From Secundilactobacillus angelensis (lineage in GTDB: Bacteria > Bacillota > Bacilli > Lactobacillales > Lactobacillaceae), in the NCBI RefSeq assembly GCF_012641075.1, contig NZ_JAAXLJ010000009.1:23534-87533 (forward strand): 64,000 nucleotides of DNA. Direction: 5' to 3'. Each line of letters begins with the position of its first letter. Positions within the stretch are counted from its first letter, which is position 1. The notes beneath the pieces are model-generated. The model made no database searches. It had not been told where the DNA came from and saw only the letters and a list, made by a program, of their open reading frames with translations. This document shows, in pieces, positions 36,395 through 44,138 of this stretch. Made by a program: the position numbers and the translations under genes.

Positions 36395-37087
36395 TTAATC
36401 AGCGGTAAACGCATCAACTTGTGCTTCGACGCTAAATTCAGCTTGCAGCCGTTGTTGCATAGTCGCTACCGCCTCAGCTTGACGTTCACGCTGCTCCGCA
36501 TTGATTGCCTCAATCACCAGAATGGCATCCGTAGTTTTCTCAGTTAACATCGTCCGCTCACCATCTCGCCAGTTAAAACAACGGCAGACAGCGCCAATTT
36601 TGTCGTAGTAAATCACTTCACCTGGTAAAGCTGGTTCATCTTCATCAACACCGAGTGGCTTGAAGGCTTCACCGCCCTTGGCAACACCCAGGTGCATAGG
36701 ACCATCTATTGCGGCGAGATCTTCACCACCGCAAGGAACACCGAACTCTAACGAAACACTATTGTACACATCCACCAAAGGATTAATGGGCGACAAGTGC
36801 TTACCTTGATCGACCCGTTTCAGTAACGCTTCGATGGACGAACGAGCGCCCTTCTTTTTCTTGAATTTGCTATAAGCCTCACGCCACTGTGCCACGATGG
36901 GATTTTCGCGAAAAACGTCGGCGGTTAAATACTGGTGCGACTTTTCCATGGCTTCATCCAATAGCGCCTGAAAATGCGGATCCTGTGACTCATCCACGGT
37001 GTTATCTAATCCATGAACGGTTAGCGTATTAATTTGTGCCTCCGGGAAAAGCTCCCAGAAAGCGGAATCGACAACTAAATTTGTCAT
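36395..37087 (-). CDS. stand-alone B3/B4 domain protein
   Basis: An about 230-residue protein homologous to the B3/B4 editing domain of phenylalanyl-tRNA synthetase beta chains, with YSKFKKKKGARSSIEALLKRV, INPLVDVYNSVSLEFGVPCGGEDL and CRCFNWRDGERTML. Free-standing copies may clear mischarged tRNA or act on non-canonical amino acids, which is not proven. The start is ambiguous: the ATG at 37087 fits the conserved N terminus, another ATG lies at 37102. It is upstream of DUF1697 in the same operon. Confidence 0.82.
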   Translation of the reverse strand: MTNLVVDSAFWELFPEAQINTLTVHGLDNTVDESQDPHFQALLDEAMEKSHQYLTADVFRENPIVAQWREAYSKFKKKKGARSSIEALLKRVDQGKHLSPINPLVDVYNSVSLEFGVPCGGEDLAAIDGPMHLGVAKGGEAFKPLGVDEDEPALPGEVIYYDKIGAVCRCFNWRDGERTMLTEKTTDAILVIEAINAEQRERQAEAVATMQQRLQAEFSVEAQVDAFTAD

Positions 37088-37166
37088 AACAGCACGTCCC
37101 ATCCCAATTTACTGAGTATTGATATTTTAAATCAACTATCACTACCCTGACTGTTTCTCAAATAAA

Positions 37167-37204
37167 AGCTGATTCGATAGGCAATACTTGTCCTCAAATC
37201 AGCT
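37167..37204 (-). terminator. terminator of the four-gene membrane operon
   Basis: AGCTGATT / AATCAGCT stem with a 22-base loop, then TTTTATTTG on the minus strand, just after the last gene. Confidence 0.55.
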
Positions 37205-37218
37205 CAATAAACTCAATT

Positions 37219-38145
37219 TTAAAATAAATCTGACAAGCTACTCAATGCACTTACGCCAATAATACCACCTAGCAAGCCCATCACAATTGCCATTCCAATT
37301 ACTAATATAATACTCCCAACAAAATATGCGTATACACGGTCAAAATGATTTTCAGTGTGTGCTCTGAAGACCAATGCGATGTAACCCATTGAAACCATAC
37401 TATAATAAAACATCAAGCACATTGCCGCCAATATAATTGCAAAAGAACCAATGATGGAGAGGACAAAACCAATAAACGCGACTAACAATCCCACGCTTGA
37501 AATATGAAAATAGCGGGTCATATCTTCCATATAATTAGCAGACTTATCACCCAAGAAACCACGAGTTACTAAGTGAGTAACACTGAAAACCAAAAATAAG
37601 AAGAGGATACAAACCAGTAGCACCCCAAAGAATGTTCCAAAGCTAGCGGTGGCTGAAGTATTACTGCCTGCATAACTGTCTAGTTCAGACAAAGCACCAC
37701 TGGCCAAATGAACCTCCGTCATCAAAAACGTTAGTGCAACAATCAACGACCCAGCGAACAATGAAATCAGACCAAAGTACTTATTGAATTTCGTATCGAT
37801 ATCTGAAGGATGCCTAACACCATGCATCAGGTAAGCCCAGTAATTCTTAGCATAAGCTGAGGTTTGATCCATGTTGATATTAATGTTCACGCCACCTTGA
37901 CCCGTTTGATTAGACTGATTGAAACCTTGTTGCTGGTTCATCCCTTGGTTGAAGTTAGGCTGACCATTGTTAAATTGGTTGTTATTAAATTGGTTAGGCT
38001 GACCTTGACCGTACTGTGGTTGTGGACCAGGCTGCGTGCCTTGTGCCTGAGCACCCGTAGCGGCAACTTGTGGAATTTTAAACCCACAGTACGTACAGAA
38101 CTTTGAATTGGCAGGAATTTCGTTGTGACAATTTGGACATTTCAT
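37219..38145 (-). CDS. zinc-ribbon membrane protein
   Basis: A 308-residue protein, last of a four-gene operon. Residues 1-23 are a zinc ribbon (CPNCHNEIPANSKFCTYCG). Residues about 28-90 form a Gln/Asn/Gly-rich disordered linker with repeated FNQG/QFNN units. Residues about 105-308 hold five or six transmembrane helices. The type is common in lactobacilli but unassigned. The ribbon probably sits in the cytosol and may mediate protein contact. AAAGGAG precedes the ATG. Confidence 0.78.
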   Translation of the reverse strand: MKCPNCHNEIPANSKFCTYCGFKIPQVAATGAQAQGTQPGPQPQYGQGQPNQFNNNQFNNGQPNFNQGMNQQQGFNQSNQTGQGGVNININMDQTSAYAKNYWAYLMHGVRHPSDIDTKFNKYFGLISLFAGSLIVALTFLMTEVHLASGALSELDSYAGSNTSATASFGTFFGVLLVCILFLFLVFSVTHLVTRGFLGDKSANYMEDMTRYFHISSVGLLVAFIGFVLSIIGSFAIILAAMCLMFYYSMVSMGYIALVFRAHTENHFDRVYAYFVGSIILVIGMAIVMGLLGGIIGVSALSSLSDLF

Positions 38146-38160
38146 ATTAATTCACTCCTT

Positions 38161-39177
38161 TTATTGATGAGTAATAGCTGTTTGATTGTAGGTGCGCGTG
38201 CCAGAGGTTGGTAACACATCCTTGCTGTGATTGGGACCAACAAACCGGTACGAAACGATATTGTAGTTAGTGGTCTTTTGCTTCAACGAGTATGTGTAAT
38301 CGTTGACGTTGCCATGATAAGTGGCAACCATGTCGCGAATATCGTGCTGAGTCGTGTTGGGCAGCGCATTGAAGCTTCTGGCATTGCTACCACGTTGCGC
38401 CATTACTTGAGTCCTCAGCGCGCTAACCGTATGCGCGTGGTATGCGTATCCGCCACCGATAATGACGAGGATGACTACCACAATACTTGCAATAATTGCG
38501 ATCCGTTTCGTCCGCTTGCTAGCGCTTGCCTTCTTAGCTTTTTCAGCTGCCAACATGGCGGGTAACTTAGCTTGCAACGCTGCGCTCTGTTGACGAGCAT
38601 CCTTATAATCGCCAAATTGTGCCAAATCATTCAGCGCAATTTGAACATCAACTGAACGACTAGCTTGGTTCGCACGGACTAATGTTGCCTGGTAAGCCTG
38701 CTCATAGTTTTGTGCTTGTACCCGCTTTTGATTGTCAGCCAATGCTTTTTGAACTAAGCCTAGCTTGTCTTGAGCATCCTGGTAGTTGCCAAGTTGCGCA
38801 AACATGTTAGCTGCATTGGTCAAATCACCCTGAGTGAACGCTGACATGGCGTTGTCGTAAAGCTGTTGTTGCTGAGCTTCTAACTGTTTTTTCTCTTGCG
38901 CAGCAGCTAAAGTCTGGTTGGCAACCGCCTTCTCATGGGCATCTTGATAATCACCAAGCTGTTCGAATAAGGTTGCTGCTTGACGAGCATTACCCTTATC
39001 TGCCAGCTCAACTGCTTGCCGATAAATAGCTTCTTGATTCGCCTTAGTTTGTGCTTCAACCCTTGCTTGAACCTGTGCCTTCGCCTGAGTTAAATCCGCG
39101 CCGCAGTTTTGACAAAAAGCAGCTGACATCGGGTTTTCAGTGCCACAGTTAGGGCAGAATAACTTTGCATTTTCCAT
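38161..39177 (-). CDS. zinc-ribbon, TPR-like and single-pass membrane protein
   Basis: A 338-residue protein: an N-terminal zinc ribbon (CPNCGTENPMSAAFCQNCG), then about 180 residues of helical repeats in which a block like A..LFEQLGDYQDA recurs at least three times (ATLFEQLGDYQDA, ANMFAQLGNYQDA, LNDLAQFGDYKDA; TPR/Sel1-like). One transmembrane helix (IAIIASIVVVILVIIGG) follows near residue 235, then an extracytoplasmic tail. AGGGGGA precedes the ATG at 39177. No known function; the topology suggests a sensor or adaptor spanning the membrane. Confidence 0.75.
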   Translation of the reverse strand: MENAKLFCPNCGTENPMSAAFCQNCGADLTQAKAQVQARVEAQTKANQEAIYRQAVELADKGNARQAATLFEQLGDYQDAHEKAVANQTLAAAQEKKQLEAQQQQLYDNAMSAFTQGDLTNAANMFAQLGNYQDAQDKLGLVQKALADNQKRVQAQNYEQAYQATLVRANQASRSVDVQIALNDLAQFGDYKDARQQSAALQAKLPAMLAAEKAKKASASKRTKRIAIIASIVVVILVIIGGGYAYHAHTVSALRTQVMAQRGSNARSFNALPNTTQHDIRDMVATYHGNVNDYTYSLKQKTTNYNIVSYRFVGPNHSKDVLPTSGTRTYNQTAITHQ

Positions 39178-39189
39178 CAATAATCCCCC

Positions 39190-40416
39190 CTAGTATTCAA
39201 CCAATGACACGTCGGTACTCTTCAAATGACCGCTCTTAGTCACATAATCAACCGTGACAGAATCGCCATCCGAATAATCGCTGGTAATCTGGTCGATGCT
39301 ATGCTCGGTACCAACCGTTTCGTCATCGATCCGGCAAATGACATCACCCGGTTTAAGATCACTATCGCTGGCCGAACTGTCGTCTTCGATGCTGGTGATC
39401 ACCATACCGATTTCCTTATCGTTATTGTGAGTTCGGATACTATAACCCTTAACCCCAAAGTCAATATCAGTATCGCCATCGCCTGATGGATTCTTAAAGT
39501 CTTGCATATCACCTGTGTTGACATCGTTATGGGACAAGTTCAGCTTGATACGATGAGTGGATCCATCCTTCATCTTGACTGTTGCCTCGGAACCTAACTC
39601 GATTTGTTTCATAGCGTTATCCATGCTGTCATTACCAATAACTGATGATTTAACAGGATATTGGTCAATCCCGACAATCACGTTACTGTCGTCCCAACCG
39701 CCATCATCAACGGTACTCAACCCGGCTTTGGCTGCAGGACCATCATCCATTTCATCAATCAAAATCACTCCGGCACCGTATGGTAAATCACCACGTAGGG
39801 CACCGATGGAAGGATAATTGCCAGAAGTAGCAGCCTTAGCCAAGGCATTAGCTTTAGCCGTCTTCTTTTGAATCAAAGTAGCCGTTTGACCCGCCAATGA
39901 TTGCAGACCAGCAACCGAAACGTTCAAGCCAACGGCATCTTTTTGCTGATAGTAGGTCTGACTCAGTTGCGTCAATGAATCAGCATCCTTCTTTGAAGTA
40001 GCCGGGAAGCTAGATTTATTTTTCAAGCCATCCAGCTTCTTTTCGGTTTGACCTGCCAACTTGTTTTGCTTATCGAGCTCCGACTGATTAGTTTTGGCTA
40101 GCTGCGTTTTAGCTTGCTTAAGCAACCTTTCAAACTGTTTGCGATTAAGTCGTTTTTCAAGCTGAGCATCCGTTGTTTTATCCCCTGTACCAGGTAACTC
40201 ATCTTGTAATTTTTGCGCCGCACCAGTTTTAACCAGTGGATTATATAACACCAGTTTCCGTGCTTGCGCAATATCGCTTGCGAAGGCTTTTTTCGTTTGT
40301 TGATGTTGGTAAAAGACGAAGCCACCCGCAACAACAACGATGACGATGAGTGCTGAAATCCCCCACGTCATTAATGCGTTCTTAGATGATTTTTGACTGT
40401 TTGATCGATTTGGCAT
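39190..40416 (-). CDS. membrane-anchored protein with two PDZ domains
   Basis: An about 408-residue protein. A single transmembrane helix lies near residues 16-38 (LMTWGISALIVIVVVAGG), followed by a helical, lysine/glutamine-rich coiled-coil-like region (about 60-205). Two PDZ-like domains follow (about 205-300 with LPYGAGVILIDEMDDGPAAKAGL; 310-408 with IGMVITSIEDDSSASDSDLKPGDVI). There is no protease domain, unlike HtrA. It is outward-facing and may scaffold or sense misfolded envelope proteins. The second ATG (40416) has better spacing from GGGGGG than the one at 40422. Confidence 0.78.
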   Translation of the reverse strand: MPNRSNSQKSSKNALMTWGISALIVIVVVAGGFVFYQHQQTKKAFASDIAQARKLVLYNPLVKTGAAQKLQDELPGTGDKTTDAQLEKRLNRKQFERLLKQAKTQLAKTNQSELDKQNKLAGQTEKKLDGLKNKSSFPATSKKDADSLTQLSQTYYQQKDAVGLNVSVAGLQSLAGQTATLIQKKTAKANALAKAATSGNYPSIGALRGDLPYGAGVILIDEMDDGPAAKAGLSTVDDGGWDDSNVIVGIDQYPVKSSVIGNDSMDNAMKQIELGSEATVKMKDGSTHRIKLNLSHNDVNTGDMQDFKNPSGDGDTDIDFGVKGYSIRTHNNDKEIGMVITSIEDDSSASDSDLKPGDVICRIDDETVGTEHSIDQITSDYSDGDSVTVDYVTKSGHLKSTDVSLVEY

Positions 40417-40444
40417 AGCCATATTCCCCCCTAAACTTTCTAAA

Positions 40445-41533
40445 TTATTGTTGAACCATCCAATTTGTCACGTTTGCCCCTAATCGAGCAATCGCAGCTA
40501 CCTGACTGTCAGTTTGCTCTTCACTCGCATTTTGTGGCGTCTGACCATCACCGTCTAACTCAATCAAGGCGGCAATCATAAACACATGGCCCTGATACTT
40601 GATAATTGCCATATCGTTTTCAACGCCACGATAGTTGGACTCGCCACTCTTGTTCCAACAGATAGCCCCTTTTGGTAACTTCGCCGGTAGTTTCGTCCGG
40701 TTCTCGGTTTTGAGCATTGGCGTTAACATTGCCTGATCAGTGGTAGCATCGATCAAGTGTCCACGATAAATGGCCCTCAATGTCTGCACGGCCTCCCAAG
40801 CGTTGATTCGATTAGTTTTACCATTATTAATATTTGAAATATCCATCATCTTCCGTTCAAGATTGGAATAATGAGTGGGACCAATAACGGTTGAAATCGT
40901 TTGGTCAACGCCCTTGAATCCGCCTAACCGATCGATCAAAACATTAGTGGCAATGTTATCACTCTTTTCAATCATCAGTTTTACCAGTTGTTTTAACGTG
41001 TATTGGGTCCCAACTGGCTTGTGTAACAAAATACCCGAGCCGGAAACCTTATCAGTCTTCTGCAACGTATAACGGTCAGATGCATGAATCGTGCCCTTCT
41101 GCAGCTCCTGATAATAACGAATTAAAATGAATAATTTAATGGTTGAAGCTGATGACTGTGCGTGGCCCGGCGACCAATTCGTCATGTACGCTTGTTGGCT
41201 GCCATCCAGCGATGTCACTGCCACTGTCCACTTAGCAGGACCATGCGTGCCTGGCTGAATGCCTCGCATTGATTGGTTGATGACGTTAACCAGTCCCGTT
41301 GAACTGTGCGTGCCCACCCAATCTTGACTCCCGCCACCAGTTGACAGCTTAAGCTGTGGTACGTGAACGTGTTGCGGATCTGCTGTCTTTTGGGGCTGTT
41401 TGCTGTCCGCGTTCTGACTAGTTTGTGGATCACCATTGGCATGTGCCGCTGTCTTTGCGTGGTTATTAGTGCCACAGCCAGTCAGAAGCACAGAAAGCGC
41501 CAGTGTCCCAAGTATGTAAAATTTTGTCTTCAT
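40445..41533 (-). CDS. beta-lactamase-like serine hydrolase lipoprotein
   Basis: A 362-residue exported protein. The lipobox LLTGC ends a signal peptide at about residue 20. A Ser/Thr/Gln linker leads to a class A beta-lactamase/penicillin-binding fold with SSASTIKLF (SxxK), KSDNIATN (SDN) and WNKSGES (KSG). All three catalytic boxes are intact, so it may be a low-molecular-weight DD-peptidase or a penicillin-interacting hydrolase. It is first gene of the operon with the PDZ and zinc-ribbon proteins (gaps 28, 12 and 15 bases). The ATG at 41533 is preceded by AGGGATGG. Confidence 0.85.
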   Translation of the reverse strand: MKTKFYILGTLALSVLLTGCGTNNHAKTAAHANGDPQTSQNADSKQPQKTADPQHVHVPQLKLSTGGGSQDWVGTHSSTGLVNVINQSMRGIQPGTHGPAKWTVAVTSLDGSQQAYMTNWSPGHAQSSASTIKLFILIRYYQELQKGTIHASDRYTLQKTDKVSGSGILLHKPVGTQYTLKQLVKLMIEKSDNIATNVLIDRLGGFKGVDQTISTVIGPTHYSNLERKMMDISNINNGKTNRINAWEAVQTLRAIYRGHLIDATTDQAMLTPMLKTENRTKLPAKLPKGAICWNKSGESNYRGVENDMAIIKYQGHVFMIAALIELDGDGQTPQNASEEQTDSQVAAIARLGANVTNWMVQQ

Positions 41534-41725
41534 AAGTGCCATCCATCCCTAAAACATATGCTTTAATGCTAGCATAACTAGGATTCTTAATAAATAGTTA
41601 ATTTTCATATAATATAATTAATTATTTTGCTAACAAAATTCAATCCAAAGTTAACGATTGGTTATATTGATATTAATTTGGATTTAATCCAACGAAAACA
41701 CATTGGCTAATTAATAATAGAAAAA

Positions 41726-41765
41726 ATCGCACGTTAAACTGGTTATAACCAGTTTAGCGTGCGAT
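41726..41765 (-). terminator. terminator of the acetyltransferase gene
   Basis: 17-base arms (ATCGCACGTTAAACTGG and complement, one mismatch) around TTATAA, followed on the minus strand by TTTTTT. Confidence 0.85.
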
Positions 41766-41785
41766 CCTATTTATAAGGATTACGT

Positions 41786-42265
41786 TTATTTCAAATCCTT
41801 AACATACCAAGCATTACATGCCTCATGCGACGGCTGATCTCCCAGCGGTTCATCAAGCTGCTTGAACCCAACGTGCTGGTAAAGGCCACGGGCTGCTTTA
41901 TAGTTCAAAAAGGTTTCAATATAGAATTTTTCATAGCCGTATTCCTTAGCCGTTTTCTCCGCTAAGGTTTCTAATTGATGGCCGATATGATGACCGCGCG
42001 CAGCAGGTGATAAGTATAATTTCTGGAATTCGGCCGTATTGGGATAGGTAAATGGTCCTAATCCAGCACCGCCGACCAATTCACCATCGACTTCTGCCAC
42101 CCAATATTTAGCTTTGTCCAACTGGGCATAATGTTCAGCTAAATGGTCTAAGACTTGATCATAATATGGCGAGCCTGGGACGTCGTTACCGTACTCCCGA
42201 ATAGCAGATTGAATGATCGCTTTTAGTGGTTGATTATCCTTTGGTTCAATTGGACGAATTTTCAT
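41786..42265 (-). CDS. GNAT-family N-acetyltransferase
   Basis: A 159-residue acetyltransferase: IRPIEPKDNQPLKAII at the start, YWVAEVDGELVGGAGLGPF, the acetyl-CoA loop LYLSPAARGHHIGHQLETLAEKTA and the C-terminal FLNYKAARGLYQHVGFKQLDEPLG. Close in layout to the L-amino-acid/phosphinothricin-like GNATs found across lactobacilli. AGGGAGAG precedes the ATG at 42265. It is a single gene, target unknown. Confidence 0.8.
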   Translation of the reverse strand: MKIRPIEPKDNQPLKAIIQSAIREYGNDVPGSPYYDQVLDHLAEHYAQLDKAKYWVAEVDGELVGGAGLGPFTYPNTAEFQKLYLSPAARGHHIGHQLETLAEKTAKEYGYEKFYIETFLNYKAARGLYQHVGFKQLDEPLGDQPSHEACNAWYVKDLK

Positions 42266-42408
42266 AAATATTCTCTCCCTATGGGTGTTTGATGGCGCCA
42301 AAATCTAAGTTATTTAAATCAATTTGTTTTGTATTTAAATTTAATAGTTGTTGCCGGCAAGTCGAAGTTAAAAATCAACTGAAGGCCATTTATTCTAAAG
42401 AAACGTGC

Positions 42409-42517
42409 TATAATGCTACTTGGGGCGAAGAGCAGTCCCGAGAGAGAAAGCCATAGGATGTGGAAAAGTTCACTAGGCTATAACCAAGGCGTGTGTAAAT
42501 TACACGTCTTTTTCTTT
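42409..42517 (+). ncRNA. candidate small RNA or leader/attenuator
   Basis: An extended -10 promoter (TGC-TATAAT, 42409-42414) is followed by about 95 bases with strong secondary structure. CTTGGG/CCCGAG forms a first stem (about 42418-42440) and AGCC...GGCT with inner GTG/CAC a second (about 42449-42479). GGCGTGT/ACACGTC (42488-42508) then TTTTTCTTTT forms an intrinsic terminator. I do not recognise a known riboswitch, T-box or 6S-type motif. It stands 87 bases before a 45-codon gene, so it may be a read-through-controlled leader or a separate small RNA. Confidence 0.55.
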
Positions 42518-42603
42518 TGTCAATTTCACTTCTCAGAACTGACATGTTCTGGAAAAAATCAACTAACTGCAACCAACAAGTACTTTAAAGGAAGGAGGCA
42601 ATC

Positions 42604-42741
42604 ATGGAAAACTTTTCAAATGGTTTTGACTGCCTATTCAGTTGCATGAGTAGCTGTATCACGCTTATTGTGACTCTCGCAATTGCTGGAGTGGTACTTT
42701 GGATCAGTATTGCAACAATTATTGGGATTGTTACACAATAA
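42604..42741 (+). CDS. 45-residue single-pass membrane peptide
   Basis: A short frame with an excellent ribosome binding site (GGAAGGAGG, 6 bases before ATG). The product starts MENFSNGFDCLFSCMSSC, with three cysteines spaced C-x3-C-x3-C, and continues into one long hydrophobic helix (ITLIVTLAIAGVVLWISIATIIGIVTQ). It lacks the charged tail of known type I toxins. It could be a bacteriocin-like, regulatory or membrane-partner peptide, and I recognise no family. Its stop is 20 bases from the convergent esterase gene end. The quality of the start site is the main support. Confidence 0.6.
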   Translation: MENFSNGFDCLFSCMSSCITLIVTLAIAGVVLWISIATIIGIVTQ

Positions 42742-42761
42742 TCACGCATTAGGAGAAATGG

Positions 42762-43610
42762 TTACAAGTTCTTCCCTAAGAACGTCAAAACAATCTGAAT
42801 CACTTCCGGCTGTAAGAAATCTGCATCGAGATGTCGAGCACCATCCAACTCATATAGATCAGCAGTCATATCATGAGCAATCAGATCGTTGTAAAACTCT
42901 TCGTCATCTTGCAACGGCGCCACATCGTCATTGGTACCGTGTAGTAATAGGAAAGAAACGTCTTGTCCATGGATAAAACTCCGCGGATTGGCTTTTGCCA
43001 CCAATGCCGGATTGTCCTCTGGTTCACAGTCCAATAATTTATCATAAATGTAGTCCAGCGTATCCGTCTGGGAACGTTGCTTAGCGGTCAGTGGACTCAC
43101 GATGCCACACCACGGAATGGCGACTTTCACATCACTATTCTGATATAGATAGTTACCCTTTTCATACTCCTGGATCCCGCCGGTTAAAGCAACCATGCTG
43201 GCTAAATGCCCTCCAGCTGACTCGCCCATAGCTGTTGTACGCTGGGGATCAATGCCATAATGTTTGGCGTGCGCTTTAATATAGCGAATAGCTGCTTTGG
43301 CGTCTTCTAATTGAGCTGGCCAGTGTGCTTGATCACTCGTACGATATTCGACGCTCACCACAACGTACCCAGCACGGACAAAATCAACTAAATTGGGTAG
43401 CCGGCCAGTGTGATCAACAGTGACCCAGCCACCACCGCAAAACCAAAAGATAACTGGTAATGGATGTGACGGGCTTTCGAAGGGTCGAAGAACTGACAAA
43501 TGTAAATCAACTTCCGTATGCTCATCTTGGGTGAATACGCGCGCATAAGTGACGTCAGTATCTTGCCAAACTGCTGGACGTGTTGCTGAAACTGTAATCT
43601 GTTTCTTCAT
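42762..43610 (-). CDS. alpha/beta hydrolase (carboxylesterase type)
   Basis: A 282-residue esterase of the hormone-sensitive lipase/BD-FAE-like group. The oxyanion segment is VIFWFCGGGWVTVDH (a variant of HGGGW) and the nucleophile is in AMGESAGGH (Ser at about residue 149). The acid is in HGTNDDVAP and the histidine in DGARHLDAD. SVEYRTSDQAHWPAQLEDAKAAIRYI precedes the nucleophile as usual. It probably cleaves short acyl esters or acetylated sugars. The first glycine-rich loop has Cys in place of His, a common variation. Confidence 0.83.
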   Translation of the reverse strand: MKKQITVSATRPAVWQDTDVTYARVFTQDEHTEVDLHLSVLRPFESPSHPLPVIFWFCGGGWVTVDHTGRLPNLVDFVRAGYVVVSVEYRTSDQAHWPAQLEDAKAAIRYIKAHAKHYGIDPQRTTAMGESAGGHLASMVALTGGIQEYEKGNYLYQNSDVKVAIPWCGIVSPLTAKQRSQTDTLDYIYDKLLDCEPEDNPALVAKANPRSFIHGQDVSFLLLHGTNDDVAPLQDDEEFYNDLIAHDMTADLYELDGARHLDADFLQPEVIQIVLTFLGKNL

Positions 43611-43677
43611 TCCGACTGATCACCTCGATGTAAATTATGTAGTTGATACTAGTTTATCATGAGATCAATTTAATTTT

Positions 43678-43709
43678 GGGACATTATCTAGTTATGTCCC
43701 GTCTTTTTT
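43678..43709 (+). terminator. orphan plus-strand terminator-like hairpin
   Basis: GGGACAT / ATGTCCC stem, then GTC and TTTTTTTT. No plus-strand gene ends here, because the esterase upstream reads the other way. Confidence 0.45.
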
Positions 43710-43796
43710 TTGCGTGAGCTGTAATGTGTATAGGTTAACTCTTCTTCACATGGTACAATTTTAAATGTTGCCTAACCCATACCGCAACGGTTGGGA

Positions 43797-43826
43797 GGTG
43801 TATACAGTGCTTAACTTTTTAATTGC
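43797..43826 (+). repeat. direct repeat, toxin copy (DRa/DRb-like)
   Basis: Covers the ribosome binding site and start codon of the Fst-like toxin (GGTGTATACAGTGCTTAAC then TTTTTAATTGC). It is nearly identical to the segment at 43969-43997, which encodes the 5' end of the antisense RNA. Confidence 0.8.
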
Positions 43827-43893
43827 CCCACTTGTGGTTTCGATTATATCGATCTGGTTTGCGGATTGGCTAGACCGTAAGCACCGCAAGTAA
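43807..43893 (+). CDS. fst: Fst/Ldr-type type I toxin peptide
   Basis: A 28-residue peptide starting with GTG behind GGGAGGTG. The sequence opens MLNFLIAPLVVSIISIWF (one transmembrane helix), continues ADWLDR and ends KHRK, a charged tail. This is the classic Fst family pattern (short N terminus, IAP-V helix, W-L-D-x-R/H-K end) known from the enterococcal par system and lactobacillar homologues. CCTAACC at 43771-43777 can pair with GGTTGGG at 43789-43795 and hide part of the ribosome binding site, as in par RNA I. It damages membranes when free of its antisense RNA. Confidence 0.85.
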   Translation: MLNFLIAPLVVSIISIWFADWLDRKHRK

Positions 43894-43934
43894 ATTTTCT
43901 AGGCAACACTAGCCCACCCCGTCTATCAACGTAA

Positions 43935-43968
43935 AAAAGCCTTAGCAGTGGCAGCTGCTAAGGCTTTT
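43935..43968. terminator. shared bidirectional terminator of toxin and antitoxin RNAs
   Basis: Stem GCCTTAGCAG / CTGCTAAGGC with loop TGGCAG, flanked by A-run and T-run. The hairpin belongs to both RNAs, giving them a second region of complementarity. Confidence 0.88.
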
Positions 43969-43997
43969 GGTGTATATAGTGCTACTTTTTTAATTGC
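43969..43997 (+). repeat. direct repeat, antitoxin copy
   Basis: GGTGTATATAGTGCTAC then TTTTTTAATTGC, repeating 43797-43826 with few differences, 172 bases downstream. It encodes, on the minus strand, the 5' part of the antisense RNA. Confidence 0.8.
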
Positions 43998-44003
43998 AAC
44001 TTT

Positions 44004-44031
44004 ATTATATCATGTCTCCAGCCTGCCGCAA
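44004..44031 (-). promoter_or_regulatory. promoter of the antisense RNA
   Basis: On the minus strand TTGCGG (44031-44026), 16 bases, TATAAT (44009-44004). The predicted start falls at the edge of the direct repeat. Confidence 0.7.
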
Positions 44032-44138
44032 GTTTTAGGCCTGAATTGAGACCTAACTGGGACAATCAATCTTTAAATGTAAAGACATAAAAGCAATTAT
44101 CAACAGTAATCTTCCTATAAGACTTAACTTTCCATCTA

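Larger units (their letters stand above)
43933..43997 (-). ncRNA. antisense RNA II-like antitoxin of the Fst locus
   Basis: Predicted about 65-base transcript convergent to the toxin message. It starts near 43997, reads the repeat copy at 43997-43969 that is complementary to the toxin ribosome binding site/start region, and ends in the shared hairpin with TTTTTT on the minus strand. Length and layout match par RNA II of Enterococcus faecalis, which blocks toxin translation. Confidence 0.8.

Noticed and set aside
39190..40416. HtrA/DegP-like protease
   Set aside because: PDZ domains are present but no trypsin-like domain or GNSGG motif.
42420..42517. T-box, 6S RNA or SRP RNA
   Set aside because: No T-box sequence or specifier loop, too short for 6S RNA, and no GGAAGCAGCC-type SRP loop.
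42413..42649. 78-codon plus-strand frame overlapping the candidate RNA
   Set aside because: It starts at the transcription start without a ribosome binding site, runs through the terminator and overlaps the well-supported 45-codon gene in another frame.
42604..42741. Second type I toxin gene
   Set aside because: The peptide has one membrane helix but no charged C-terminal tail, and no antisense promoter or repeat is visible.
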